This document shows positions 1-8,675 of a stretch of 8,753 bases of DNA, one piece after another. The stretch's first letter is position 1. Each line of letters starts with the position of its first letter. A program made the position numbers and the translations under genes. This DNA comes from Bifidobacteriaceae bacterium NR021 (lineage in GTDB: Bacteria; Actinomycetota; Actinomycetes; Actinomycetales; Bifidobacteriaceae): assembly GCA_003585845.1 (NCBI GenBank), contig NQOP01000001.1, forward strand, positions 108,745 through 117,497, read 5' to 3'. Under the pieces are notes generated by a model that ran no database searches, was not told where the DNA came from, and saw only the letters and a list, made by a program, of their open reading frames with translations.

Positions 1-624
1 AAGATTCAAACTACGAAGTGACGGGCGCATAGGAAGACGCACCTGCTCTGCCACGTGCGGACCAGCCATAACATCCATTGGATCAGGAATATCTCCTGGT
101 TCTGGTCCAAAAAGCAGAATATCGTTCGGCTTATATTCAATTTCAGTGTAAAGTTTCGTAGCATTCGCAGTAAACGCAATAATTCGCGAATTCGGCATTG
201 ACTCAACTAAATTCTCAAAATTCGGGTGCAAAACAACGTGAGCCATATCGTGATAATCCAAGCCTGCACGACGTAATTTAGTATCGTGCAAATTAAAACC
301 AAGCGGCTCAACCAAGTGCAAAATAGTGCCAGTTACAGCGCAAAGTCGAATTGCGGAACCTGTATTTCCTGGAATACGAGGGGAGTAGAAGCAAAGGTGA
401 GGAGTGTGCGTTTCTGCGCGCGCAGCATCGTCGGCACTGAGCATTGCGTCCATAACGCTAATTGGATTTCCGTGAGCGTCGGTTACAAGCTCGTCTGGGC
501 CATAGTTTGACTTGCGATAGCCGTACTCGTACATTTGCTCTACGCGGCTTGCTGCTGCTTTGTGTGCTTCGGTTTGATCTTCGGTTTTTTCTGCTGCTTC
601 TTGCGTATTCTCGCTGTTATTCAT
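1..624 (-). CDS. trmL: tRNA (cytidine(34)-2'-O)-methyltransferase, TrmL type (partial, C-terminus beyond window)
   Basis: The reverse strand reads without a stop from ATG at 624-622 to the window edge, 208 codons. The product resembles TrmL/CspR of the SPOUT (trefoil-knot) family, which uses S-adenosylmethionine to 2'-O-methylate wobble base 34 of tRNA-Leu isoacceptors in E. coli. Visible landmarks are motif 1 NTGSAIR (residues 87-93), the TrmL-like stretch KLRRAGLDYHD (about 117-126), motif 2 around LLFGPEPGDIP (170-180), and the start of motif 3, RLPMRPSLRSLNL (196-208), where the window ends. About 25-35 residues are probably missing. The catalytic domain begins near residue 75, so there is an N-terminal extension absent from the 157-residue E. 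coli protein; its first 25 residues are rich in Glu, Gln and Ala. AAGGA at 634-630, five bases before the ATG, supports this start. The gene is divergent from rpoB. Motif 2 departs from the usual ETxGLP form. A related SpoU-family RNA methylase is the alternative, but the KLRRAGLDYH stretch favours TrmL. Confidence 0.85.
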   Translation of the reverse strand, partial: MNNSENTQEAAEKTEDQTEAHKAAASRVEQMYEYGYRKSNYGPDELVTDAHGNPISVMDAMLSADDAARAETHTPHLCFYSPRIPGNTGSAIRLCAVTGTILHLVEPLGFNLHDTKLRRAGLDYHDMAHVVLHPNFENLVESMPNSRIIAFTANATKLYTEIEYKPNDILLFGPEPGDIPDPMDVMAGPHVAEQVRLPMRPSLRSLNL

Positions 625-629
625 GCTAT

Positions 630-634
630 TCCTT
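630..634 (-). promoter_or_regulatory. ribosome binding site of trmL
   Basis: The reverse strand reads AAGGA, five bases before the ATG at 624-622. It decides the start of the methyltransferase: the long N-terminal extension is therefore likely translated, and not an artefact of choosing too early a start. Confidence 0.6.
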
Positions 635-710
635 AGCTTTTTAAGTATCTTTACGTAACTTCGTAATCGTAACGTATTTAGTTTACTCGCAACTTGTATC
701 GTTTGCCGTT

Positions 711-753
711 GCGCGGGTTTTGTGTAATCCTACTTAATGTGGCGCGAGTTTTG
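711..753. repeat. imperfect 12-bp direct repeat upstream of rpoB
   Basis: GCGCGGGTTTTG at 711-722 and GCGCGAGTTTTG at 742-753 match at 11 of 12 positions. Their starts are 31 bp apart, close to three turns of B-DNA, so both copies would face the same side of the helix. They lie between the two divergent genes, upstream of the proposed rpoB promoter. This is compatible with a regulator or upstream activating site, but no protein can be named and chance is not excluded. Confidence 0.4.
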
Positions 754-785
754 GTGGGGCGAAAAGTCCGGAGTTTTTGGTAAAG

Positions 786-816
786 TGGACAGACTGTGTA
801 AGGTGTGTCATATAGC
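786..816 (+). promoter_or_regulatory. candidate sigma-70-type promoter for rpoBC
   Basis: TGGACA at 786-791 matches five of six bases of the -35 consensus TTGACA. It is followed by the AT-rich stretch CATATAGC, giving a -10 of either CATATA (809-814, 17-bp spacer) or TATAGC (811-816, 19-bp spacer). Transcription would start near 820-825 and leave a leader of about 125 bases before rpoB. It is the best-looking promoter by eye in the gap, but each -10 option is imperfect and other starts are possible. Confidence 0.35.
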
Positions 817-934
817 GGGCATGCTCATGGAACCGAAGAAGGCGCCCGCGCATCGCAACTTGCTTATTTGGCAGTTTCGTTTGCCGCGATTTTCTTTAGT
901 TTTTCAAAGATTAAATAGTTAACTAGCGAGTGAT

Positions 935-940
935 AAAGGA
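935..940 (+). promoter_or_regulatory. ribosome binding site of rpoB
   Basis: AAAGGA lies seven bases before a TTG codon at 948-950, an ideal distance. The upstream in-frame GTG (930) and the downstream in-frame ATG (966) have no comparable purine motif at the right spacing. The site therefore favours TTG as the rpoB start. Confidence 0.6.
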
Positions 941-947
941 ACGTCCA

Positions 948-3900
948 TTGGCTGCTGAACAAGCTATGACGAGCACCACGAAAGTCATCGCACGTGCTGA
1001 CGAACATGATATTAAGTTGCATAAAGCGTCAGATCGTGTGAATTTTGGCTCCATTTGTGAGCCTATTGATGTGCCATACCTCCTCGGCGTGCAAACCGAC
1101 AGCTTTGATTGGTTGATCGGTTCTGAACGCTGGAAGAAGCGCGTTGCAGAAGATGAAGCAAACGGAACTCACACCGTGCCTCATGTTTCTGGTCTCGACG
1201 AGGTCTTCCAGGAGATTTCCCCAATTGAGAACTTTGCTGAGACGATGAGCCTCACATTCTCTGATCCATACTTTGAAGAGCCACGTCACACTGTGCTCGA
1301 GTGCAAGGAAAAGGATTACACCTATTCTGCTCCACTTTACGTGAATGCTGAGTTTGAAAACGGCGAAACCGGCGAAATTAAGAGCCAGACTGTTTTCATG
1401 GGTGATTTCCCATTGCAAACTCCACACGGCACCTTCATTATTGGTGGCACCGAGCGAGTAATCGTTTCGCAGCTTGTGCGCTCTCCAGGTGTGTACTTCG
1501 ACCGTGCACAAGATCGCACTTCCGACAAGGATGTTTTCGGTGCGAAGATTATCCCAAGCCGCGGTGCATGGTTGGAATTTGAGATCGACAAGCGCGACGT
1601 TTTAGGCGTTCGCGTTGACCGCAAGCGTAAGCAGTCTGCAATCGTATTCCTTATGGCAATCGGCATGACGAAAGACGAAATTGCAGATGCTTTCCAAGGA
1701 TATCCACTTGTTTTGGATGCGCTCGCAAAAGAGCCTATCGAAACGCAAGACGATGCACTTACCGACTTGTATCGTAAGATTCGCCCTGCAGATACTGCAA
1801 CTCCAGAAGCTGGCCGCAATCTTCTCGATTCCTTCTACTTCAACACAAAGCGTTACGATTTGGCTCGCGTTGGTCGCTACAAGATCAACCGCAAGCTTGG
1901 TCTCGAAGCAGACTACGGCGATCGCAGCTTGAACCGCGAAGATATTATCGCCACTATTAAATATTTGGTAACGTTACATTCCGGCGAAAAAACCTTCCCA
2001 GGTAAGCGCGATGGTCAAGACGTGCAGTTGCGCGTTGACGTTGATGATATCGATCATTTCGGCAACCGTCGTATTCGTCAGGTTGGCGAGCTTGTGCAAA
2101 ATCAGCTTCGTACTGGTTTAAGCCGCATGGAGCGCGTTGTGCGCGAACGTATGACAACTCAGGATGCAGAGGCAATTACTCCACAGTCCTTGATCAATAT
2201 TCGCCCAGTAAACGCAACTATTAAGGAATTCTTCGGAACTTCCCAGCTCAGCCAGTTTATGGATCAAAACAATCCATTGGCAGGCGTTACGAACAAGCGT
2301 CGTCTTTCCGCACTCGGTCCTGGTGGTCTTTCTCGCGATCGCGCTTCTATGGAAGTTCGAGACGTACACCCATCCCACTTCGGACGTATGTGCCCAATCG
2401 AATCCCCAGAAGGTCCAAACATCGGTCTTATCGGTTCTTTGGCAACCTTCGGACGTATCAACCCATTCGGCTTCATCGAAACCCCATACCGCAAGGTTGT
2501 GAATGGTCACGTAACTAACGAAGTCGAATACATGACTGCAGACCGCGAAGCTGAGCACGTTATTGCACAGGCAAACCAGGAACTCGATGAAAATGGCAAC
2601 TTCGTTGGCACTCAAGCACTTGCTCGCGTGGACGAAGAAGAAGCAGTCGATGTGCCTGTAAGCACTGTAGATTACATGGATGTTTCCCCACGTCAGATGG
2701 TTTCCCTTGGTGCTTCCTTGATTCCATTCTTGGAGCACGATGAAGGCCACCGTGCATTGATGGGTACGAACATGCAGCGTCAGGCTGTGCCGCTTATTAA
2801 GTCGGAGCGACCACTTGTTGGTACCGGTTCTGAATGGCGTGCAGCAGTTGATTCTGGCGACGTAATCTTGGCTGAAAAGCCGGGCGTAGTAACTTACGTT
2901 TCTGCAGATATTATTCGCGTTATGAACGACGATGGAACTCAGTCCAGCTACAAGCTTTCAAAGTTCCAGCGTTCTAACCAGACTACTTGCTACAACCAAG
3001 TGCCACTTATTAAAGATGGCGAGCGCGTTGAAGCTGGTACAGTTTTGGCAGATGGTCCTGCAACCGAAAAGGGTGAACTTGCATTGGGTAAGAATTTGCT
3101 CGTTGCATTCATGCCTTGGAATGGTTACAACTACGAGGATGCTGTGATTATTTCTCAGCGTCTTGTGCAAGACGATACGCTTTCTTCTATTCATATTGAA
3201 GAGTACGAAATCGACGCTCGCGAAACCAAGCTTGGTTCCGAGGAGATTACTCGTGACTTGCCAAATGTTGGTGAAGATGCAATTGCAAATCTCGACGAGC
3301 GCGGCATTATTCGTATTGGTGCTGAAGTCGAAGCTGGCGATATTTTGGTTGGTAAGGTAACTCCTAAGGGCGAAACCGAGCTTACTCCAGAAGAGCGTTT
3401 GCTCCGCGCAATCTTCGGCGAAAAGAGCCGCGAAGTGCGCGATACTTCTTTGCGCGTGCCACACGGTGAGACTGGTACTGTGATTGCAGTTAAGGAAATC
3501 ACTCGTGAAGACGCTGAAGACGACGGTGACGAGCTTCCAAACGGCGTGAACCAAATGATTCGCGTTTACATTGCTCAGCATCGTAAGATTACGCAAGGCG
3601 ATAAGCTTTCCGGTCGTCACGGCAACAAGGGTGTTATTTCCCGCATTTTGCCAGAAGAAGATATGCCATTCTTGGCTGATGGTACTCCAGTTGACATCAT
3701 GCTTAACCCGTTGGGCGTGCCTTCTCGAATGAACTTGGGTCAGGTGCTCGAGCTTCACTTGGGTTGGATTGCTCACGCTGGCTGGGATATTAACTTGGAT
3801 CCAGACTTGGAAGCAGCTTGGAAGAAGTACGTGCCGCAAGGTGCTGAGCATGGCGATCCATGCACTCCAGTTGCAACTCCAGTATTCGACGGCGTTCGCC

Positions 3901-4514
3901 CAGAAACTTTGAAGGGCTTGCTTTCTACAACACTCGCAAATCGCGACGGCGACAAGCTTGTTGGTTCTGACGGTAAGGCAACCTTATTCGACGGTCGTAC
4001 GGGTGAGCCATTCCCGAAGCCAATTTCTGTTGGCTACATGTACATTTTGAAGCTGCATCACTTGGTTGATGATAAGATTCACGCACGTTCCACTGGTCCT
4101 TACTCCATGATTACCCAGCAGCCGTTGGGTGGTAAGGCTCAGTTCGGTGGTCAGCGCTTCGGCGAAATGGAAGTGTGGGCGCTTGAGGCTTACGGTGCTG
4201 CTTACACATTGCACGAAATGATGACTACGAAGTCTGATGACGTCGACGGTCGTGTGCGCGTGTACGGTGCTATCGTCAAGGGCGATAACCTGCCACCAGC
4301 TGGCATTCCTGAATCATTCAAGGTGTTGCTTAAGGAAATGCAGTCGCTTTCTCTTAATGTTGAGGTGTTGAACGCTGAAGGCGTCGCAATCGACATGAAG
4401 GATGAAGAGGACGACCCAGTTTCATCTTCCGACGATCTTGGCTTCAATATTGGCGCTCGACCAGATTCGTCCGCCAAGGAAGATCAGATTGCTGTTGAAC
4501 CTGAATACCAGTGA
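948..4514 (+). CDS. rpoB: DNA-directed RNA polymerase subunit beta
   Basis: This encodes the beta subunit of RNA polymerase, which forms one side of the DNA cleft and part of the catalytic centre. With the TTG start the protein has 1188 residues, usual for an actinobacterium. Landmarks are [12 protein letters not shown] (175-186), the rifamycin-pocket segment (about 432-456, [13 protein letters not shown] followed by [11 protein letters not shown]), NGYNYEDA with acidic pair E730/D731, the nucleotide-contacting lysines K886 and K894 in [10 protein letters not shown], and the C-terminal KSDDVDGR and [10 protein letters not shown] motifs that anchor beta to beta prime. The last ~40 residues are acidic and low in complexity. 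No frameshift or internal stop is seen. Start: TTG is chosen for its ribosome binding site; GTG 930 would add six residues and ATG 966 remove six. Asn449 replaces the histidine at E. coli position 526. rpoC follows after 82 bases without a terminator, so the two are probably co-transcribed. Confidence 0.98.
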   Translation: MAAEQAMTSTTKVIARADEHDIKLHKASDRVNFGSICEPIDVPYLLGVQTDSFDWLIGSERWKKRVAEDEANGTHTVPHVSGLDEVFQEISPIENFAETMSLTFSDPYFEEPRHTVLECKEKDYTYSAPLYVNAEFENGETGEIKSQTVFMGDFPLQTPHGTFIIGGTERVIVSQLVRSPGVYFDRAQDRTSDKDVFGAKIIPSRGAWLEFEIDKRDVLGVRVDRKRKQSAIVFLMAIGMTKDEIADAFQGYPLVLDALAKEPIETQDDALTDLYRKIRPADTATPEAGRNLLDSFYFNTKRYDLARVGRYKINRKLGLEADYGDRSLNREDIIATIKYLVTLHSGEKTFPGKRDGQDVQLRVDVDDIDHFGNRRIRQVGELVQNQLRTGLSRMERVVRERMTTQDAEAITPQSLINIRPVNATIKEFFGTSQLSQFMDQNNPLAGVTNKRRLSALGPGGLSRDRASMEVRDVHPSHFGRMCPIESPEGPNIGLIGSLATFGRINPFGFIETPYRKVVNGHVTNEVEYMTADREAEHVIAQANQELDENGNFVGTQALARVDEEEAVDVPVSTVDYMDVSPRQMVSLGASLIPFLEHDEGHRALMGTNMQRQAVPLIKSERPLVGTGSEWRAAVDSGDVILAEKPGVVTYVSADIIRVMNDDGTQSSYKLSKFQRSNQTTCYNQVPLIKDGERVEAGTVLADGPATEKGELALGKNLLVAFMPWNGYNYEDAVIISQRLVQDDTLSSIHIEEYEIDARETKLGSEEITRDLPNVGEDAIANLDERGIIRIGAEVEAGDILVGKVTPKGETELTPEERLLRAIFGEKSREVRDTSLRVPHGETGTVIAVKEITREDAEDDGDELPNGVNQMIRVYIAQHRKITQGDKLSGRHGNKGVISRILPEEDMPFLADGTPVDIMLNPLGVPSRMNLGQVLELHLGWIAHAGWDINLDPDLEAAWKKYVPQGAEHGDPCTPVATPVFDGVRPETLKGLLSTTLANRDGDKLVGSDGKATLFDGRTGEPFPKPISVGYMYILKLHHLVDDKIHARSTGPYSMITQQPLGGKAQFGGQRFGEMEVWALEAYGAAYTLHEMMTTKSDDVDGRVRVYGAIVKGDNLPPAGIPESFKVLLKEMQSLSLNVEVLNAEGVAIDMKDEEDDPVSSSDDLGFNIGARPDSSAKEDQIAVEPEYQ

Positions 4515-4536
4515 TTCGGTAACCGATTCGGTAACG
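4513..4536 (+). repeat. tandem 12-bp duplication at the rpoB stop codon
   Basis: GATTCGGTAACC (4513-4524) is followed directly by GATTCGGTAACG (4525-4536), 11 of 12 bases identical. The first copy includes the last two bases of the rpoB TGA stop, the second is wholly non-coding. It looks like a short slippage duplication. The pair allows only a weak ACCG-ATT-CGGT hairpin, too small to terminate transcription. Confidence 0.75.
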
Positions 4537-4584
4537 AACACTACTTTAAGAAATTAAGAAACGTTAAAAACAATTTCATGAGAC

Positions 4585-4588
4585 AGGA
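4585..4588 (+). promoter_or_regulatory. ribosome binding site of rpoC
   Basis: AGGA, within ACAGGACG, lies eight bases before the GTG start of rpoC at 4597. An ATG at 4578 is out of frame with rpoC. The site supports independent ribosome loading on rpoC rather than translational coupling to rpoB. Confidence 0.55.
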
Positions 4589-4596
4589 CGATAAGA

Positions 4597-7500
4597 GTGC
4601 TGGACGTCAACGCATTTGACAAACTGAGGATTGGACTGGCAACCGCCGAAGATATCCGTAGCTGGAGCCACGGCGAAGTAAAGAAGCCAGAAACCATTAA
4701 TTACCGTACCCTAAAGCCAGAGAAGGACGGTCTGTTCGGTGAGCAGATCTTCGGTCCAACTCGCGACTGGGAGTGCGCGTGCGGCAAGTATAAGCGCGTG
4801 CGCTTTAAGGGAATCGTGTGCGAGCGATGTGGCGTAGAAGTTACCCGCAGTCGCGTTCGCCGCGAACGCATGGGTCATATTGAGCTTGCAGCTCCGGTAA
4901 CGCACATTTGGTTCTTCAAGGGTGTGCCAAGCCGTTTGGGCTACTTGCTCGACATTGCACCTAAGGATCTTGAAAAAGTAATCTACTTCGCAGCCTACAT
5001 GGTTACGAAAGTCGACGAAGAGCAGCGTCACCAAGATCTTCCAGATTTGCAAGACGAATTCGATACCGAAATCGGCAACCTTCGCAAGCGCCGCGATAAC
5101 GAAATTGAAGCGCGCGCTAAGAAAGTTGAAGAAGACTTGCATGAGCTGGAAGAATCTGGCGAAAACAAAGGTGCTGCAAAATCCAAGCTGCGTGCTAGCG
5201 CAGAGCGCGAAATGTCTGCTATTCGTACTCGCTATGACGAGCAAATTCAGCGTTTGAACGCCGTATTTGATCGTTTCAAGGGCTTGCGTGCCGGCGATAT
5301 GGAAGGCGACGTTGACTTGTGGCGCGAGATGGAAGATCGCTATGGCGATTACTTCGAAGGCTGCATGGGTGCTGAAGCTATTAAGAAGCGTTTGCAAGAT
5401 TTCGATTTGAAGTCTGCTGCCGAAGAGCTTCGCGAAGAAATTGACAACGGAACCGGTCAGCGCAAGGCTCGCGCTTTGAAGCGACTGAAGGTTGTAAACG
5501 CATTCTTGACTACTGGAAACAAGCCAGAAGCTATGGTTTTGGACGTAATTCCAGTAATCCCACCAGACTTGCGACCAATGGTTCAGCTCGATGGTGGTCG
5601 CTTTGCAACTTCCGATTTGAACGATTTGTACCGTCGCGTAATCAACCGTAACAACCGTTTGAAGCGACTTATTGAGCTCGGCGCTCCTGAAATCATGCTT
5701 AATAACGAAAAGCGCATGCTTCAGGAAGCAGTTGACTCGCTCTTCGACAACGGTCGCCGCGGCCGCCCAGTAACCGGCGCGTCCAACCGACCATTAAAGT
5801 CGCTTTCCGACATGCTTAAAGGTAAGCAAGGCCGATTCCGCCAGAACTTGCTCGGTAAGCGTGTTGATTACTCTGGTCGTTCCGTAATCGTCGTTGGTCC
5901 AAGCCTTCGCATGCATCAGTGCGGTTTGCCAAAGCCAATGGCATTGGAGCTTTTCAAGCCGTTCGTTATTAAGCGTTTGGTGGATCAGGGCTTCGCTCAG
6001 AATATGAAGAGCGCAAAGCGTTTGGTTGACCGCGGCGATTCCGAAGTTTGGGGCGTTCTCGAGGAAGTTATTTCCGAGCATCCTGTTCTTCTTAACCGCG
6101 CACCTACACTTCACCGCTTGGGTATTCAGGCATTCGAGCCGATTTTGGTTGAAGGTAAAGCAATCCACCTGCCACCACTTGCCTGCGCTGCATTCAACGC
6201 AGATTTCGATGGTGACCAGATGGCAGTGCATCTTCCGCTTTCTGCAGAAGCTCAAGCCGAAGCTCGCACTTTGATGATGGCTTCCGATAATATCTTGAAG
6301 CCAGCAGACGGTCACACTGTGACAATGCCTTCTCAGGATATGATTCTGGGTCTTTACTACTTGTCTACCGTAATTGACGGAGCAAAGGGTCAGGGTCGTG
6401 TTTTCTCCTCGCTTGCTGAAGCTGAAATGGCTCTCGACAAGCATGAGATTGACATGCAAGCTAAGGTGCTGATTCGCGTTCCTGCAGACTTCGTATTGCC
6501 AAAGAATTGGGAGCCTGCTGAGCTTAAGGTTGTTGACCCTGAGCCAGGTAGCCCAGATGTTGTGCGCGAAGAGCGTTTTAAGGACGGAACTGTACTGTTT
6601 GCAACTTCTTGCGGACGTATTTTGTTCAACGGAACTTTGCCAGTCGACTATCCGTTCGTAAACGAGCAGGTACCAAAGGGCGTACTTTCTAAGATCGTCG
6701 ACGAAATTGCAACCCGCTATTCTACAGCGCAAGTTGCAGCAACACTCGACGCTTTGAAGGATCTCGGCTTTACTCGCGCTCCTTGGTCTGGCGTAACAAT
6801 GGCATTCTCCGACATTGTGCTTCCTCCAAATCGCGAGCAAATTGCGCAAGATTACGAGGATCAGGCTGCAAAAATCAACTCCCAATACGACATGGGTCTT
6901 CTCACAGACGAAGAGCGTCGTCAAGAGTTGATCAACTTGTGGACTGAATGCACCGATAAGGTTGCAGACGCAATGCGCGAAAACTTCCACGATGACAACA
7001 ACGTGAACATCATGGTTCAGTCAGGCGCACGTGGTAACTGGATGCAGATTCGCCAGATTGCTGGTATGCGAGGCCTCGTGGCAAACCCTAAGGGCGAGAT
7101 TATTCCTCGACCTGTTAAGTCAAACTACCGCGATGGTCTTTCCGTGTTGGAGTACTTCATCTCGCAGCACGGCGCTCGTAAGGGCTTGGCAGATACCGCA
7201 CTTCGTACGGCAGAATCTGGCTACTTGACTCGTCGTCTTGTGGATGTTTCGCAGGAAGTAATCGTGCGCGAAGAAGATTGCGGCACTAAGCGCGGTCTTA
7301 TGATGAAGATTGCTGATCGCGACGAAAACGGCAATTTGACGCTTGTTAAGGCTGCTGACGGTGGCCCATACTCGCGCTTGCTTGCTGCAGACGTAATTGA
7401 CCCTGCTGACGGCACTACAGTTTTGGCAAAGTGTGGAGATGCGCTTTCTATGGACGTTTTGCGTGATTTGGTTGCGCACGGCGTTGAGGAAGTTAAGGCG

Positions 7501-8616
7501 CGTTCTGTGCTTACTTGCGAATCCAAGCGTGGCGTTTGCGCAAAGTGCTACGGCTGGTCCTTGGCTACGAGCCGACTCGTAGACGTTGGTGAGGCTGTTG
7601 GTATTGTTGCAGCACAGTCCATTGGTGAGCCTGGTACGCAGCTTACGCTTCGTTCCTTCCACTCCGGTGGTGTTGCTTCGGCTTCTGATATTACTCAGGG
7701 TCTTCCTCGTGTTACGGAGCTTTTCGAGGCTCGTACTCCTAAGGGTGAGGCTCCAATTGCTGAGTTCCCAGGCGTTGTGAAGGTTGAGGATACTGACCAC
7801 GGCCGTCAGGTTACTTTGACTCCAGACGACACTACGATTGAGCCAATCGTTTACCCAGTGACGCGTCGTGCGCCAATGCTTGTAAAAGATGGCGACCATG
7901 TTGAGGTTGGTACGCAGCTGATTGAAGGTTCTGTGGATCCTAAGAAGATTCTTCGTATTCTTGGTCCGCGTGCAGCTCAGGTGAACATCGTGGAAGAAGT
8001 GCACAACGTGTACCGTTCTCAGGGCGTTGATATTCACGATAAGCACATTGAAGTTATTGTGCACCAGATGCTTCGTCGTATTACGGTGATTGATTCTGGC
8101 GATACGGATCTTCTTCCAGGTGAGCTTGTGGATCAAGCAAAGTTCCGCGAGGCAAACTTGGCTGCTGTAAAGAACGGTGGAAAGCCTGCTGCTGGTCGAC
8201 CAGAGCTTATGGGTATTACCAAGGCTTCTTTGGCTACGGATTCTTGGCTTTCTGCAGCATCGTTCCAGGAGACTACGCGCGTGCTTACTGAGGCCGCCTT
8301 GAGCCAGAAGGAAGATGACCTTAAGGGCTTGAAGGAGAACGTGATCATCGGTAAGCTCATCCCAGCTGGTACCGGTTTGGCGCGTTACCGCAATGCTAAT
8401 GTGGAGCCGGATCCTCAGGTTCGCGACTCTATTTATCCAAACTTTGGTTTGGGCGGTGCGGATAGTACGCCTTCGAACTTCGGTGAGAGCGATATGGGCG
8501 ATGTTGACTTCTCCAACATTGATTTTGGCGATATGAAGCTCGGCGACGACTTTAATCCAGATGACTTCCTTGACGATCAGGGTGGTCAGAGCGATTATGG
8601 CGACGAAGCTGAGTGA
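4597..8616 (+). CDS. rpoC: DNA-directed RNA polymerase subunit beta'
   Basis: This encodes the beta prime subunit, which holds the catalytic magnesium of RNA polymerase, the clamp and the trigger loop. The product has 1339 residues from a GTG start, and the [15 protein letters not shown] opening is typical of actinobacterial RpoC. In order: first zinc site Cys60, Cys62, Cys75, Cys78; a charged coiled-coil insert at about 139-228 that marks actinobacterial enzymes; the catalytic NADFDGD with Asp536, Asp538 and Asp540; the bridge-helix region starting near 808; trigger helix [11 protein letters not shown] with His858; and second zinc site Cys895, Cys974, Cys981, Cys984. The trigger loop runs straight on without the large insert of proteobacteria. 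The C-terminal 45 or so residues form an acidic Asp/Gly/Phe-rich tail. No key residue is missing. It is the second gene of the rpoBC unit, and a strong terminator lies 23 bases after its stop. Confidence 0.98.
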   Translation: MLDVNAFDKLRIGLATAEDIRSWSHGEVKKPETINYRTLKPEKDGLFGEQIFGPTRDWECACGKYKRVRFKGIVCERCGVEVTRSRVRRERMGHIELAAPVTHIWFFKGVPSRLGYLLDIAPKDLEKVIYFAAYMVTKVDEEQRHQDLPDLQDEFDTEIGNLRKRRDNEIEARAKKVEEDLHELEESGENKGAAKSKLRASAEREMSAIRTRYDEQIQRLNAVFDRFKGLRAGDMEGDVDLWREMEDRYGDYFEGCMGAEAIKKRLQDFDLKSAAEELREEIDNGTGQRKARALKRLKVVNAFLTTGNKPEAMVLDVIPVIPPDLRPMVQLDGGRFATSDLNDLYRRVINRNNRLKRLIELGAPEIMLNNEKRMLQEAVDSLFDNGRRGRPVTGASNRPLKSLSDMLKGKQGRFRQNLLGKRVDYSGRSVIVVGPSLRMHQCGLPKPMALELFKPFVIKRLVDQGFAQNMKSAKRLVDRGDSEVWGVLEEVISEHPVLLNRAPTLHRLGIQAFEPILVEGKAIHLPPLACAAFNADFDGDQMAVHLPLSAEAQAEARTLMMASDNILKPADGHTVTMPSQDMILGLYYLSTVIDGAKGQGRVFSSLAEAEMALDKHEIDMQAKVLIRVPADFVLPKNWEPAELKVVDPEPGSPDVVREERFKDGTVLFATSCGRILFNGTLPVDYPFVNEQVPKGVLSKIVDEIATRYSTAQVAATLDALKDLGFTRAPWSGVTMAFSDIVLPPNREQIAQDYEDQAAKINSQYDMGLLTDEERRQELINLWTECTDKVADAMRENFHDDNNVNIMVQSGARGNWMQIRQIAGMRGLVANPKGEIIPRPVKSNYRDGLSVLEYFISQHGARKGLADTALRTAESGYLTRRLVDVSQEVIVREEDCGTKRGLMMKIADRDENGNLTLVKAADGGPYSRLLAADVIDPADGTTVLAKCGDALSMDVLRDLVAHGVEEVKARSVLTCESKRGVCAKCYGWSLATSRLVDVGEAVGIVAAQSIGEPGTQLTLRSFHSGGVASASDITQGLPRVTELFEARTPKGEAPIAEFPGVVKVEDTDHGRQVTLTPDDTTIEPIVYPVTRRAPMLVKDGDHVEVGTQLIEGSVDPKKILRILGPRAAQVNIVEEVHNVYRSQGVDIHDKHIEVIVHQMLRRITVIDSGDTDLLPGELVDQAKFREANLAAVKNGGKPAAGRPELMGITKASLATDSWLSAASFQETTRVLTEAALSQKEDDLKGLKENVIIGKLIPAGTGLARYRNANVEPDPQVRDSIYPNFGLGGADSTPSNFGESDMGDVDFSNIDFGDMKLGDDFNPDDFLDDQGGQSDYGDEAE

Positions 8617-8639
8617 TTGCGCTAATCTAATATAAAAAT

Positions 8640-8675
8640 GGGGCTTCAAGCTTTCGGGCTTGAAGCTCCTTTTTT
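8640..8675 (+). terminator. intrinsic terminator of rpoBC
   Basis: A 12-bp stem (8640-8651 with 8658-8669, one G-U pair) closes a six-base TTTCGG loop and is followed by six T residues (8670-8675). Five A residues at 8634-8638 precede the stem, so the reverse strand also has a stem followed by a T run. It may stop transcription from both directions. It begins 23 bases after the rpoC stop and marks the end of the unit. Confidence 0.92.

Larger units (their letters stand above)
625..947. other. divergent intergenic region between trmL and rpoB
   Basis: These 323 bases separate two genes that point away from each other, so they must carry promoters for both. On the trmL side (650-676) the sequence is AT-rich with three CGTAA copies at 654, 662 and 668, function unknown. 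A GCGCG(G/A)GTTTTG direct repeat lies at 711-753, and a promoter candidate for rpoB at 786-816. The rest, about 823-947, would be the rpoB leader. It contains a GC-rich inverted repeat (GCGGGC at 815-820, GCCCGC at 844-849), a 10-base palindrome TAGTTAACTA at 916-925, and the rpoB ribosome binding site. A 61-codon open frame (737-922) has no ribosome binding site and no recognisable product, so I do not call a gene. No tRNA or intrinsic terminator is visible. Confidence 0.7.

Noticed and set aside
286..644. Two plus-strand open frames (286-510 and 462-644) over the methyltransferase gene.
   Set aside because: The reverse strand encodes a clear TrmL-type protein through 1-624 with conserved motifs, so these are shadows.
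650..676. Three CGTAA copies near the trmL start as a possible operator.
   Set aside because: The spacing is irregular (8 and 6 bases) and the units are only five bases long in AT-rich sequence, which chance explains well.
893..910. TCTTT/AAAGA inverted repeat in the leader as a possible attenuator.
   Set aside because: It has only five A-T-rich pairs and no T run after the stem, so it is too weak to support a regulatory hairpin.
737..922. A 61-codon open frame in the rpoB leader region, as a possible small or leader protein.
   Set aside because: It has no ribosome binding site before its ATG, crosses the proposed promoter, and its product shows no recognisable family or leader-peptide feature such as a codon run.
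4515..4596. Possible internal promoter or terminator between rpoB and rpoC.
   Set aside because: The gap is AT-rich but shows no convincing -35/-10 pair and no hairpin with a T run, so simple co-transcription is the better reading.
7120..8649. A 509-codon open frame antisense to rpoC, with further long antisense frames at 5794-6990, 4711-5397, 2958-3851 and 2118-2750.
   Set aside because: All are in the antisense phase whose codons line up exactly with the sense codons. In that phase stops arise only where the sense gene uses TTA, CTA or TCA, which these strongly biased genes rarely use. The translations show no recognisable domain, so they are by-products of codon bias.
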